NCBI RefSeq assembly: GCF_002287075.1
Contig: NZ_NSKE01000001.1
Span: forward strand, 528,795 to 592,794
Direction of reading: 5' to 3'
DNA from: Fodinibius salipaludis
GTDB taxonomy: Bacteria; Bacteroidota; Rhodothermia; Balneolales; Balneolaceae
Length of the DNA stretch: 64,000 bases
Within the stretch, counting starts at the first letter, position 1. Each line of letters starts with the position of its first letter. The translations under genes were made by a program, and so were the position numbers. The notes below the pieces were generated by a model that was not told where the DNA came from, ran no database searches, and saw only the letters and a program-made list of their open reading frames with translations. Shown one piece after another: positions 36,340-44,321 of this stretch.

Positions 36340-37524
36340 CTATTCCTCTGCTTCTATTTTCGGCTTCTCTTTATCTTCATTCCACGAAAACGGATAACTT
36401 TCATCATCCAGTTTCTTAGCTTCGGTCGTCAGATGCAGTGGATGAAAGGTATCAATCATTACCGCATATTCATCCGTTGCCTCCTTGCCGATACTGCCTT
36501 CATATTTTCCGGGATGTGGCCCGTGCGGAATACCACCCGGGTGTTGTGTAATACTGGCTTCTTCTACCCCCTTACGACTCATAAAATCACCCTTCACATA
36601 ATAGAGCACCTCATCAGAATCTACATTAGAGTGCGCATACGGAGCCGGAATTGATTGGGGATGATAGTCGTACTTGCGCGGACAAAATGAGCACACCACA
36701 TAATTATTCCCCTCAAATGTCTGATGTACGGGCGGCGGCTGATGAACACGTCCGGTAATCGGCTCAAAATCCTTAATATTAAAAATCCAGGGATATAAAT
36801 AGCCATCCCAACCAACCACATCAAACGGATGATGCTCGTACCAATATGAGGTATATCGGCCCTGCTTTTTGATGCGGACTTCAAATTCACCCTGCTTATT
36901 CACAAAAATAGGTCCCTCGGGACGTCGGATATCACGCTCACAAAATGGACTGTTTTCGAGGAACTGTCCCTTGTCGGAGAGGTACCGATCAGGAATATCT
37001 ACCGGTCCCGTTGAATCTATCGTGAGCATTCGATTTTTCTCGGTTTCAAATACAACCTGATATATCGTACCGCGCGGGATGTAGATATAATCGCCCCAAC
37101 CAAACTCAAGCTTCCCGAACATCGTGTGAACATATCCTTCTCCCTCATGGATAAAGAGCAGCTCATCATGTTCTCCATTCTTATAAAAGTAATCCATGGG
37201 CTCTGTAGGACGTACAGCACCGATCTGCACATCATTATTATAAAGCAATACTTTTCGTCCCATGACCGGATCACCACCCTCTTCAATCTTGGCGGTACGC
37301 AAGTGATGATGACGAAGCATACCTTCATCCCACTTTTCAATCTTTACCTCCTTCCCCTTTTCCACCTTAAATGTTTTTGTCGGTGGATTATGGTGATACA
37401 TCAACGACGACACTCCGTGAAATCCTTCGGCACCAAACAGATGCTCTTGATAAAGCTCACCATCCGGTCGACGAAATTGCGTGTGGCGCTTGTGTGGAAT
37501 TTTTCCTAACTGATGATAAATCAT
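36340..37524 (-). CDS. hmgA: Homogentisate 1,2-dioxygenase
   Basis: 394 residues from ATG 37524. An in-frame ATG at 37587 would add 21 residues, but these are encoded by the stop-proximal hairpin, so it is rejected. The protein begins MIYHQLGKIPHKRHTQFRRP as bacterial HmgA proteins do, and has the PRGTIYQV cupin segment, HHPFDVVGWDGYLYPW near 235, and the Fe-ligand region with PPPVHQTFEGNNYVV near 275 and PYAHSNVDSDEVLYYVKGDF near 305. It opens the homogentisate ring to maleylacetoacetate. It follows the HPPD gene, giving two consecutive steps of tyrosine breakdown. The later enzymes are not in the window. Confidence 0.95.
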   Translation of the reverse strand: MIYHQLGKIPHKRHTQFRRPDGELYQEHLFGAEGFHGVSSLMYHHNPPTKTFKVEKGKEVKIEKWDEGMLRHHHLRTAKIEEGGDPVMGRKVLLYNNDVQIGAVRPTEPMDYFYKNGEHDELLFIHEGEGYVHTMFGKLEFGWGDYIYIPRGTIYQVVFETEKNRMLTIDSTGPVDIPDRYLSDKGQFLENSPFCERDIRRPEGPIFVNKQGEFEVRIKKQGRYTSYWYEHHPFDVVGWDGYLYPWIFNIKDFEPITGRVHQPPPVHQTFEGNNYVVCSFCPRKYDYHPQSIPAPYAHSNVDSDEVLYYVKGDFMSRKGVEEASITQHPGGIPHGPHPGKYEGSIGKEATDEYAVMIDTFHPLHLTTEAKKLDDESYPFSWNEDKEKPKIEAEE

Positions 37525-37554
37525 GGCTGAATCCTCGTTAGTTTTTAAGTATTG

Positions 37555-37591
37555 AGATTTGAGTAGTGAGATACTCTCAATACTCATTACT
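37555..37591. repeat. Stop-proximal hairpin between hpd and hmgA
   Basis: AGATTTGAGTAGTGAGA (37555-37571) matches the reverse complement of 37575-37591 at 13 of 17 positions with a 3-nt loop. It begins 2 nt behind the HPPD stop (37594-37596, minus). Its TTGAG/GAGTA words match the arms around the four-helix-bundle gene at 18131. Confidence 0.75.
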
Positions 37592-37593
37592 AT

Positions 37594-38742
37594 TTATAAA
37601 TTTCCTCGTTTATCCTGCTCGCGTTCGATAGCTTCAAACAGGGCTTTAAAATTTCCTTTCCCAAACCCTCGAGCCCCTTTTCGCTGAATAATCTCAAAAA
37701 AGAACGTAGGGCGATCCACCACCGGTATGCTGAAGATCTGCAACAGATATCCCTCATCATCACGATCAACAAGAATGCCTAACTCCTCAAGCTGATCAAT
37801 GGGTTCATCAATTTTTCCCACTCGGCTTTCAAGCTTTTCATAATACGACGTGGGCACATGAAGAAATTCGAGTCCGCGACCTTTCAATTCCTTCACTGTT
37901 TTAATGATATCACCTGTCAACAGTGCAATATGCTGAACACCGGGACCTTCGTAAAAATCCAGAAATTCCTCGATCTGTGATTTCTTTTTGCCTTCCGCCG
38001 GCTCGTTAATGGGGAATTTTATCATCCCGCGTCCGCCCGCCATTACTTTCGACATCAGCGCCGAGTACTCCGTCGAAATATCTTCATCATCAAAATGGAT
38101 ATACTGCGTAAAACCCATTACATCACGGTAGAAATCCACCCAGTCGTTCATCCTTCCTTCTTCTACATTTCCTACGCAGTGGTCTACATATTGGATACCA
38201 ACCGGTTCGATTTTTTCGATAGGCGATTCTGCAGATTCAAAACCCGGCATAAATATTCCATCGTAGTTCGTCCGATCAATTAAAGTGTGAATAGTATCAC
38301 CATAAGTAGCAATAGCGGCTTTGCGGATGCTACCCTGCTCGTCTTCAAGATCGTGAGGCTTCTCAACGCCATGGGCTCCCCGCTTGACCGTTTCTTTGTA
38401 AGCACGATCCACATCCTCCACATGCATGGCGATGTCCCGAATACCGTCTCCATGCTTGGCGATATGGTCGGCAATGGGTGAATTACTATTGAGCGATGAG
38501 GTAACTAAAAAACGGATATTCCCCTGCTGCAACAGATAGGAAGCTCGATCTCGATTCCCGGTTTCAAGCCCACTGTACGCTTTGAGCTCAAATCCGAAAA
38601 CTGTTTGATAAAAATGACTGGCCTGTTTGGCATTCCCCACATAATGCTCGATAAAATCAACATCCTGAAGTCCAAGATGGTCATCAAATTCTTCTTCAAC
38701 AGGTCGGTTCAACGTAGCGGTCTGATCAGCTTGTGCTCCCAT
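37594..38742 (-). CDS. hpd: 4-hydroxyphenylpyruvate dioxygenase
   Basis: 382 residues from ATG 38742. Two vicinal-oxygen-chelate halves are seen. Iron ligands fit the family: His in IQYVDHCVGNV near 180, His in GVQHIALLTGDI near 262 and Glu in FFFEIIQRKGARGFGKGNFK near 350. The C-terminal gating helix (NFKALFEAIEREQDKR) is intact. The enzyme converts 4-hydroxyphenylpyruvate to homogentisate, the substrate of HmgA encoded behind it. The gene is divergent from paaA across a 200-nt shared upstream region. Confidence 0.95.
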   Translation of the reverse strand: MGAQADQTATLNRPVEEEFDDHLGLQDVDFIEHYVGNAKQASHFYQTVFGFELKAYSGLETGNRDRASYLLQQGNIRFLVTSSLNSNSPIADHIAKHGDGIRDIAMHVEDVDRAYKETVKRGAHGVEKPHDLEDEQGSIRKAAIATYGDTIHTLIDRTNYDGIFMPGFESAESPIEKIEPVGIQYVDHCVGNVEEGRMNDWVDFYRDVMGFTQYIHFDDEDISTEYSALMSKVMAGGRGMIKFPINEPAEGKKKSQIEEFLDFYEGPGVQHIALLTGDIIKTVKELKGRGLEFLHVPTSYYEKLESRVGKIDEPIDQLEELGILVDRDDEGYLLQIFSIPVVDRPTFFFEIIQRKGARGFGKGNFKALFEAIEREQDKRGNL

Positions 38743-38857
38743 CTTGTATTTTTACCTCTTCGATTTTTTTAAGTATTGTATAATTTAATATAGTATTCAG
38801 CGGTTTACGTCTCAAATTATTTAATAATATCAATATTTTACTTATAAGATTTATTCT

Positions 38858-38928
38858 TTGACAGCGTTTTACTGAATGTATTTGTTTAATTTGATGTTCA
38901 TGTATATGTTCGAGTGAAACCGGTTTCA
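38858..38928 (+). promoter_or_regulatory. Candidate paa promoter and LacI-type operator
   Basis: TGAAACCGGTTTCA at 38915-38928 is a perfect 14-bp palindrome ending 15 nt before the paaA ATG. It fits the catabolite-responsive-element pattern TGNAANCGNTNNCA of LacI/CcpA regulators. A TTGACA at 38858-38863 and a TATTTG at 38879-38884 could be promoter elements just upstream (spacing 15 nt, short of ideal). No PaaX, PaaR or LacI gene is in the window. Regulation by a LacI-family factor is inference from the site. Confidence 0.45.
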
Positions 38929-38942
38929 GAAAAGCAATAATT

Positions 38943-39887
38943 ATGAGTAACCAGACCACAATGAAAACTTTCCAGGAACGTATTGACGATGGAGAAACAA
39001 TTGAGCCAAAAGATGACATGCCGGACCGCTATCGACAGCAGCTTATCCGGATGATGTCCCAACATGCGCATTCCGAAGTGGTAGGTATGTTACCCGAAGG
39101 TAATTGGATTACACGTGCCCCCTCCCTTCGTCGAAAAATGATACTGCTTTCTAAAGTACAGGATGAAGCAGGACACGGCCTATATCTCTACAGTGCCACT
39201 GAAACACTTGGCGCCAGTCGCCAGGAACTGATCGATCAACTTCTGGAAGGCAAAGCCAAATATTCGAGTATTTTTAATTACCCAACCCTAACATGGGCCG
39301 ATGTTGCAGTCATTGGTTGGCTTGTCGATGGTGCTGCTATCATTAATCAAACAATGCTGGCACGGAGCTCTTATGGCCCCTATTCCCGTGCTATGGTACG
39401 CATATGTAAAGAAGAGAGTTTTCACAAAAAGCAGGGCTACGAAATGGTAGCCACAATGGCTGACGGTACTCCCGAGCAACAAGATATGATTCAAGATGCG
39501 GTTAACCGCTGGTGGTGGCCAACACTCATGATGTTTGGCCCACATGATGAGGATTCTCCCAACAGCGCCGAGCTTATCAAATGGGGCGTGAAATCAAAAA
39601 CTAACGACGAACTTCGTCAGAGTTTTGTTGACCGTCATGTTGCTGAAGCCCATGAAGTTGGACTTGAAATCCCTGATCCCGATATGGAATACAACGAAGA
39701 AACAGGACACTGGGAGTTTGGTGAAATCGACTGGGATGAGTTCTGGAACGTGGTAAAAGGCAATGGACCTATGAACAAGGAGCGCATGAAAGCACGTAGC
39801 GAAGCACATGAAAATGGAAAGTGGGTGCGCGAAGCTGCTGAAGAATATGCCCGAAAACAAAAATTGAGTAAAGAAAAAGCATCGTAA
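38943..39887 (+). CDS. paaA: Phenylacetyl-CoA 1,2-epoxidase catalytic subunit PaaA
   Basis: 314 residues, the family length. Carboxylate-bridged di-iron site residues are present: [20 protein letters not shown] near 45, the [15 protein letters not shown] helix near 72 and [14 protein letters not shown] near 155. PaaA oxidises the aromatic ring of phenylacetyl-CoA to a 1,2-epoxide with O2, in complex with PaaB, PaaC and the reductase PaaE. It is first in a plus-strand operon, with a palindromic operator candidate just ahead. paaE is missing from the cluster. Confidence 0.96.
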   Translation: MSNQTTMKTFQERIDDGETIEPKDDMPDRYRQQLIRMMSQHAHSEVVGMLPEGNWITRAPSLRRKMILLSKVQDEAGHGLYLYSATETLGASRQELIDQLLEGKAKYSSIFNYPTLTWADVAVIGWLVDGAAIINQTMLARSSYGPYSRAMVRICKEESFHKKQGYEMVATMADGTPEQQDMIQDAVNRWWWPTLMMFGPHDEDSPNSAELIKWGVKSKTNDELRQSFVDRHVAEAHEVGLEIPDPDMEYNEETGHWEFGEIDWDEFWNVVKGNGPMNKERMKARSEAHENGKWVREAAEEYARKQKLSKEKAS

Positions 39888-39894
39888 ACTTATA

Positions 39895-39922
39895 GTAAGG
39901 ACGTATTGCAATACGTCCTTAC
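39895..39922. repeat. 28-bp perfect palindrome between paaA and paaB
   Basis: The half-site GTAAGGACGTATTG (39895-39908) is followed at once by its exact reverse complement (39909-39922). It starts 7 nt behind the paaA stop. I recall closely similar palindromes with an ATTGCAAT core as dispersed repeats in cyanobacteria and other bacteria. It may act as an intra-operon mRNA hairpin. Confidence 0.85.
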
Positions 39923-39942
39923 GGTAAAAAAACAGATTTTTT

Positions 39943-40257
39943 ATGAGCGAAAAGAACGATACCGATTCAAATGACACCCAATGGCCGCTATGGGAGGTAT
40001 TTACCCAGCCCCGTGATGGCAAACCTCATGAACATGCCGGTAGCTTACACGCTCCCGATGCTGAAAAAGCCCTGGAGAACGCCCGCGATGTATACGCGCG
40101 CCGAAAAGAGGCTGTCAATATCTGGGTGGTGCCAAGCGATCAAATTGTGGCATCCAAAGGTGAAGATGCCGGTCCGTTTTTCGATCCGGCGGATGACAAG
40201 CCCTATCGGCATCCTCAATTTTACAGCGTACCCCGAGTTTCAAAACGACGATCATGA
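39943..40257 (+). CDS. paaB: Phenylacetyl-CoA epoxidase subunit PaaB
   Basis: 104 residues. WPLWEVFTQPRDGKPHEHAG at the N-terminus, then LHAPDAEKALENARDVYARR and VNIWVVPSDQIVAS are characteristic of PaaB, the small bridging subunit that joins PaaAC heterodimers. It has no active site of its own. It lies 55 nt behind paaA, the gap being largely a perfect palindrome, and its end overlaps the paaC start (ATGA). Confidence 0.95.
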   Translation: MSEKNDTDSNDTQWPLWEVFTQPRDGKPHEHAGSLHAPDAEKALENARDVYARRKEAVNIWVVPSDQIVASKGEDAGPFFDPADDKPYRHPQFYSVPRVSKRRS

Positions 40258-41039
40258 GTACAGCTACAAAAGAATTGACAAAACAGGAAGCACTTTTTGA
40301 ATATCTGGTCCGCCTGGCGGATGACCGCCTGATTTTAGGCCATCGCCTCTCGGAATGGTGCGGACATGGTCCGATCCTTGAAGAGGATATTGCACTTGCT
40401 AATATCGCGTTGGATTATATCGGTCATGCTGCCAATCTCTATGAATATGCTGTAGAGATCGAAGGCGAAGGACGGCACCGTGACGATTTGGTTTATTTTC
40501 GAAATGATCCTGAATATAAGAACTTAAAGTTGGTTGAACTGCCAAAAGGAGATTTCGGATATACTATTGCCCGGCAGTTTTTATTCTCCTCGTACAGCTA
40601 CTATTTATATCAGTTATTATCGAATGTTGAAGATGAGCAGTTCTGTGGAATGGTTGAGAAGCACTTTAAGGAAGTGAAGTATCACTTGCGGCATAGTCGC
40701 GAATGGGTACTCCGACTCGGTGACGGAACGGAAGAAAGTCACGAGCGCATTCAGGATGCTTTCGACGATATATGGACCTACGTTGGTGAATTGTTTCATC
40801 AGGATGATATTGACGAAGTACTGCAGAATGAAGGTTTGGCTGCCGATACGGTAAGCTTCAAATCCGACTGGAAAGACCTCGTTTCCGATACACTAAATGA
40901 AGCAACTCTGGATGTTCCGGATTGGGATCAATTTATGGTAGAAGGCAGTCGTCAGGGATTGCATACTGAACACCTGGGACACCTTCTGGCTGAAATGCAG
41001 CACCTGCGTCGCTCGTATCCCGATGCAGACTGGGAGTAG
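40254..41039 (+). CDS. paaC: Phenylacetyl-CoA epoxidase structural subunit PaaC
   Basis: 261 residues, ferritin-like helical fold. ALFEYLVRLADDRLILGHRL near 11, SEWCGHGPILEEDIALANIA near 32, then YHLRHSREWVLRLGDGTEES near 140 are diagnostic for PaaC. It is the non-catalytic partner of PaaA needed for substrate binding. The ATG overlaps the paaB stop by 4 nt, indicating coupling. A hairpin follows 6 nt behind its stop. Confidence 0.95.
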   Translation: MSTATKELTKQEALFEYLVRLADDRLILGHRLSEWCGHGPILEEDIALANIALDYIGHAANLYEYAVEIEGEGRHRDDLVYFRNDPEYKNLKLVELPKGDFGYTIARQFLFSSYSYYLYQLLSNVEDEQFCGMVEKHFKEVKYHLRHSREWVLRLGDGTEESHERIQDAFDDIWTYVGELFHQDDIDEVLQNEGLAADTVSFKSDWKDLVSDTLNEATLDVPDWDQFMVEGSRQGLHTEHLGHLLAEMQHLRRSYPDADWE

Positions 41040-41045
41040 TTTATC

Positions 41046-41092
41046 GTTATTGGTTATTAGCTATTGGATTTGCGAAGCTAATAAACCATAAC
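41046..41092. repeat. Stop-proximal hairpin between paaC and paaD
   Basis: GTTATTGGTTATTAGCT (41046-41062) matches the reverse complement of 41076-41092 at 15 of 17 positions, with a 13-nt loop, 6 nt behind the paaC stop. The GTTATT/GGTTATTAG words are those of the element arms at 45532-46009. Confidence 0.8.
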
Positions 41093-41114
41093 TTAATACC
41101 GTTAGTAAAATGTT

Positions 41115-41624
41115 ATGGCTACAGCAACCACATATAACAAAGATGAAATTTGGGATTTGCTTTCAGAGGTAAAAGATCCTGAAATTCCGGTCTTGTCTAT
41201 TATCGAACTCGGTATTGCGCGAGAAGTTACTGTTGATGAAAACAAAGTGACCGTGCGCATTACTCCCACCTATTCCGGATGTCCGGCAATGAGTGCGATT
41301 GAGAAGGAAATTGAAAAAACACTTCGCGTCAATGGCATTCAAAATTTTGAGGTTGTTAAAGATTTTTCCGAAACCTGGACCACCGACTGGATGCCGAAAG
41401 AGGCCAAAAAGAAACTCAAAGAATATGGCATTGCTCCGCCCGGAAAGACGGCAAAAGATGATGATTTTCTAAAAAACATAAAGGGATCAAGCCGGACTAT
41501 TTCCTGTCCCTATTGCGATTCTACAAACACCGAATTGCAGAGTGAATTTGGGTCTACAGCTTGTAAATCGCAATATTACTGCCACGATTGCGACGAACCC
41601 TTTGAGCATTTCAAGTGTATATAG
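41115..41624 (+). CDS. paaD: PaaD, phenylacetyl-CoA epoxidase assembly factor
   Basis: 169 residues. The N-terminal MIP18/DUF59 domain (IWDLLSEVKDPEIPVLSIIE near 11, TPTYSGCPAMSAIE near 55) is followed by a C-terminal zinc-ribbon-like stretch with ISCPYCDST and YCHDCDEPFEHFKC (four Cys in two CxxC pairs plus a terminal Cys). PaaD is thought to help deliver iron or Fe-S to the epoxidase system. It keeps its normal place behind paaC, here with a hairpin in the gap. Confidence 0.93.
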   Translation: MATATTYNKDEIWDLLSEVKDPEIPVLSIIELGIAREVTVDENKVTVRITPTYSGCPAMSAIEKEIEKTLRVNGIQNFEVVKDFSETWTTDWMPKEAKKKLKEYGIAPPGKTAKDDDFLKNIKGSSRTISCPYCDSTNTELQSEFGSTACKSQYYCHDCDEPFEHFKCI

Positions 41625-41694
41625 ATCACAGAACCAACCAGATAAAACGAACCTGTTAAGTCTGTCAAATTAGAGACCAAAATTACGACTTATT

Positions 41695-42477
41695 ATGAGT
41701 GAATATATTTCCACCTCTCTTAATAATAAAGTTCTGACCCTCTTCTTAGATCGTCCCGACAAACTCAACAGCTTTATCGAACCGATGGCAAATGAGTTGC
41801 AACAAGAACTTACAGATGCAACGCGAAATGAAGACGTGCGCTGTGTATTATTGACAGGAAAGGGAAAAGCATTTTCTGCTGGACAGGATCTGCCAGAGGT
41901 GGTCGATAAAGGTGATAATTATGAGCTTGGAGAAACCGTCCGAAAAAGCTATAACCCCATCATCAACGGCATTCGAGAACTTGATAAACCGGTAATCTGC
42001 GCAGTAAACGGAACCGCTGCGGGAGCCGGTGCTAATATTGCTTTTGCTTGTGATATCGTTCTCGCTTCCAACAAAGCTGTTTTTGTGCAATCGTTCAGTA
42101 AAATCGGACTTATTCCCGATAGTGGCGGCACGTTTTTTCTTCCGAGATTAGTCGGTCTACAACGAGCAAATGCAATGTACCTGCTGGATGAAAAAATAAC
42201 ACCCAAAAAAGCGGAAGAAATCGGACTGATTTATAAAGCAGTAGAAGCAGATCAGCTGATGGATGAAGCACAAGCAATCTGTCAAAAGTTAGCGCAAATG
42301 CCTACTAAAGGATTTGCGCTTTATAAAGAAGCTATTAATCAATCTTTATCAAATAGTTTGGATGAGCATCTTGAACTAGAGGCTGACCTACAGACCGAAG
42401 CCGGCAAAACGGATGACTATCACGAAGGGATTCAGGCGTTTCTGGAAAAACGGAAGCCGGATTTTAAGGGGAAATAA
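41695..42477 (+). CDS. paaG: Ring 1,2-epoxyphenylacetyl-CoA isomerase PaaG
   Basis: 260 residues, crotonase fold. FSAGQDLPEVVDKGDNYELG near 62 is typical of PaaG, and the oxyanion region AVNGTAAGAGANIAFACDIV near 103 and SKIGLIPDSGGTFFLPRLVG near 138 hold the catalytic Asp context. PaaG isomerises the ring epoxide of phenylacetyl-CoA to the oxepin-CoA and also acts later as a double-bond isomerase. It sits 70 nt behind paaD on the same strand. Confidence 0.92.
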   Translation: MSEYISTSLNNKVLTLFLDRPDKLNSFIEPMANELQQELTDATRNEDVRCVLLTGKGKAFSAGQDLPEVVDKGDNYELGETVRKSYNPIINGIRELDKPVICAVNGTAAGAGANIAFACDIVLASNKAVFVQSFSKIGLIPDSGGTFFLPRLVGLQRANAMYLLDEKITPKKAEEIGLIYKAVEADQLMDEAQAICQKLAQMPTKGFALYKEAINQSLSNSLDEHLELEADLQTEAGKTDDYHEGIQAFLEKRKPDFKGK

Positions 42478-42566
42478 TACTGTTCTCTGACCAACGAACT
42501 TGAGTTGGTTTTGGAATTGAAATCATTATTTTCAGAGTGCAATAATTTGAAATAATTATTATAAAG

Positions 42567-43730
42567 ATGAATGATGAAATTATTGGCGTAGTGGGCGCTG
42601 GCACTATGGGACAAGGCATCGCGCAGATTGCATCCCAAAACAACCATACAGTGTATTTATATGACGCCTATCCCGATCAACTCGGTAAAGCTAAACATGC
42701 CCTCCGAAAAATCCTGCAACGACAGGTCGAAAAAGAACGCATGAGTCAAGAAGAGGTGGATGGTATTATGGATCGGATCCACTTTGAAGAAGATTTAACT
42801 AATTTTGGAGAATGCAGTCTTGTAATTGAAGCTGTTGTCGAAGATCTTGATATCAAAAAGGATGTTTTTCAACGATTGGAGGGCATTGTTTCGCATAATT
42901 GCATTTTGGCTACAAATACCTCTTCTCTTTCGATCGCTTCTATTTCCTCGGCACTTAAAAAGCCTAAACGTTTCCTGGGAATTCATTTTTTCAATCCTGC
43001 TCCCATTATGCCCCTGGTAGAAATTGTACCGGGCATTGCTACTTCTGAGGAAATCACCCAAGCCGCACGACGGCAAATTGACAACTGGGACAAAACCACG
43101 GTCTTAGCAAAAGATACGCCCGGCTTTATCGTCAATCGCGTAGCTCGACCATTTTACAGTGAAGCCATTCGTCAGTACGAAGAAGGCGTCGCAGATATCC
43201 CCACTATTGACTGGGCAATGAAAGAGATTGGCGGCTTTCGGATGGGACCGTTTGAGCTGATGGATTTCATTGGCCACGATGTCAATTATAAAGTGACTGA
43301 AACGGTGTTCAAGGAGTTTTTCTATGACCCTCGATTCAAGCCATCTTTTACACAGAAAAGACTGGTCGAAGCCGGCTGGCTGGGTAAAAAATCCGGGAAA
43401 GGGTTCTATGAATATGGCGATGAAGCTGACAATCCCGAACCGACCAAAGACGAGAAACTGGGACAAAAAATTGTGGATCGCATTGTAACCATGCTTATCA
43501 ACGAGGCGGCTGATGCGGTATTTATGAATGTGGCTACAGTCGAAGATGTGGATCTGGCCATGACCAAAGGCGTAAACTATCCAAAAGGATTATTGAAATG
43601 GGCGGATGAAATTGGCCTGCAAGAAGTACTCGACCGCATGTCGAGATTGCAAACAGAATATCGCGAAGATCGATACCGACCGAATCCGTTGTTGAAGCGT
43701 AAAGTGCGAAATGGAGAAACGTTTTATTAA
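42567..43730 (+). CDS. paaH: 3-hydroxyadipyl-CoA dehydrogenase PaaH
   Basis: 387 residues. NAD motif VGAGTMGQGIAQIASQN near 8, HFFNPAPIMPLVEIVPG near 137, then two C-terminal domains (AGWLGKKSGKGFYEYGDEAD near 270 and TKGVNYPKGLLKWADE near 335). This is the size expected for the short PaaH type with one dehydrogenase and a duplicated C-terminal helical domain. It oxidises 3-hydroxyadipyl-CoA in the lower part of the phenylacetate pathway. Start at ATG 42567. Confidence 0.92.
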   Translation: MNDEIIGVVGAGTMGQGIAQIASQNNHTVYLYDAYPDQLGKAKHALRKILQRQVEKERMSQEEVDGIMDRIHFEEDLTNFGECSLVIEAVVEDLDIKKDVFQRLEGIVSHNCILATNTSSLSIASISSALKKPKRFLGIHFFNPAPIMPLVEIVPGIATSEEITQAARRQIDNWDKTTVLAKDTPGFIVNRVARPFYSEAIRQYEEGVADIPTIDWAMKEIGGFRMGPFELMDFIGHDVNYKVTETVFKEFFYDPRFKPSFTQKRLVEAGWLGKKSGKGFYEYGDEADNPEPTKDEKLGQKIVDRIVTMLINEAADAVFMNVATVEDVDLAMTKGVNYPKGLLKWADEIGLQEVLDRMSRLQTEYREDRYRPNPLLKRKVRNGETFY

Positions 43731-43740
43731 AAAAAGGAAG

Positions 43741-43812
43741 AACTCAGAATGCAGGAGTCAGAATTCTTAATATTCTAATTTCTCCTGGGTTCTGAATTCG
43801 GAATTCTGAGTT
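43741..43812. repeat. Stop-proximal inverted repeat between paaH and paaI
   Basis: Left arm 43741-43766 (begins AACTCAGAATGCAGGAGTCA) matches the reverse complement of 43787-43812 at 20 of 26 positions, with a 20-nt loop. It begins 10 nt behind the paaH stop and ends 3 nt before the paaI start. Word content matches the hairpin at 13134-13190. Confidence 0.75.
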
Positions 43813-43815
43813 GCC

Positions 43816-44238
43816 ATGGACAAAAATAAGTTAGCCGAAAAGGTCGTTCAAAAAATGAGAACCGATGATGCCTTTAGCCGATGGCTGGGTATTGAAGTCC
43901 TCGATATTAAACCGGGTTATACTAAACTGGAAATGGAGGTCCGCGATGAAATGGCTAACGGATTTAATGTCTCTCATGGCGGAATTGCTTTTTCCCTGGC
44001 CGACAGCGCCTTGGCCTTCGCTTCCAATAGTTATGGTCAGGTAGCCGTCGCAATGGAGAATAATATTTCATTTATGAAAAAGGTCCTCCCCGGCGATACG
44101 CTTACTGCTGAAACTGAGGAATTAAGTATCGGTCGACGGATTGGCGTGTACAATATCAGCGTTATAAATCAAAAAGATGAACAGGTAGCTCTCTTTCGCG
44201 GAACCGTTTTCAGAACACAAGAATATCATTTTGAATAG
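43816..44238 (+). CDS. paaI: Hydroxyphenylacetyl-CoA thioesterase PaaI
   Basis: 140 residues, hotdog fold. MANGFNVSHGGIAFSLADSA near 47 is the PaaI hallmark (catalytic Asp of the ADS motif, HGG turn), and NISFMKKVLPGDTLTAETEE near 80 follows. It hydrolyses phenylacetyl-CoA or its toxic hydroxylated or dead-end derivatives, which frees CoA when the pathway jams. It lies between two hairpins in the paa operon. Confidence 0.9.
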   Translation: MDKNKLAEKVVQKMRTDDAFSRWLGIEVLDIKPGYTKLEMEVRDEMANGFNVSHGGIAFSLADSALAFASNSYGQVAVAMENNISFMKKVLPGDTLTAETEELSIGRRIGVYNISVINQKDEQVALFRGTVFRTQEYHFE

Positions 44239-44240
44239 TA

Positions 44241-44314
44241 GTTATGAGTCCTGAGCGGTGAGTTATGAGTAAAATCTCTCACCTTCTCAGAACTCACTAC
44301 TCAAAACTCACAAC
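44241..44314. repeat. Stop-proximal inverted repeat between paaI and paaJ
   Basis: Left arm 44241-44270 (begins GTTATGAGTCCTGAGCGGTG) matches the reverse complement of 44285-44314 at 23 of 30 positions with a 14-nt loop, 2 nt behind the paaI stop. It contains an ATG in frame with paaJ (44265), a false start. The TGAGT words match the four-helix-bundle element arms at 18016-18535. Confidence 0.8.
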
Positions 44315-44321
44315 TAAAACT

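Noticed and set aside
41625..41694. Possible repeat words in the paaD-paaG gap
   Set aside because: AACCTGTTAAGTCTGTC-like words look like a repeat arm, but no matching second arm is present.
42492..42511. ACCAAC/GTTGGT hairpin between paaG and paaH
   Set aside because: Only 6 bp with a long loop; too weak to count with the other stop-proximal hairpins.
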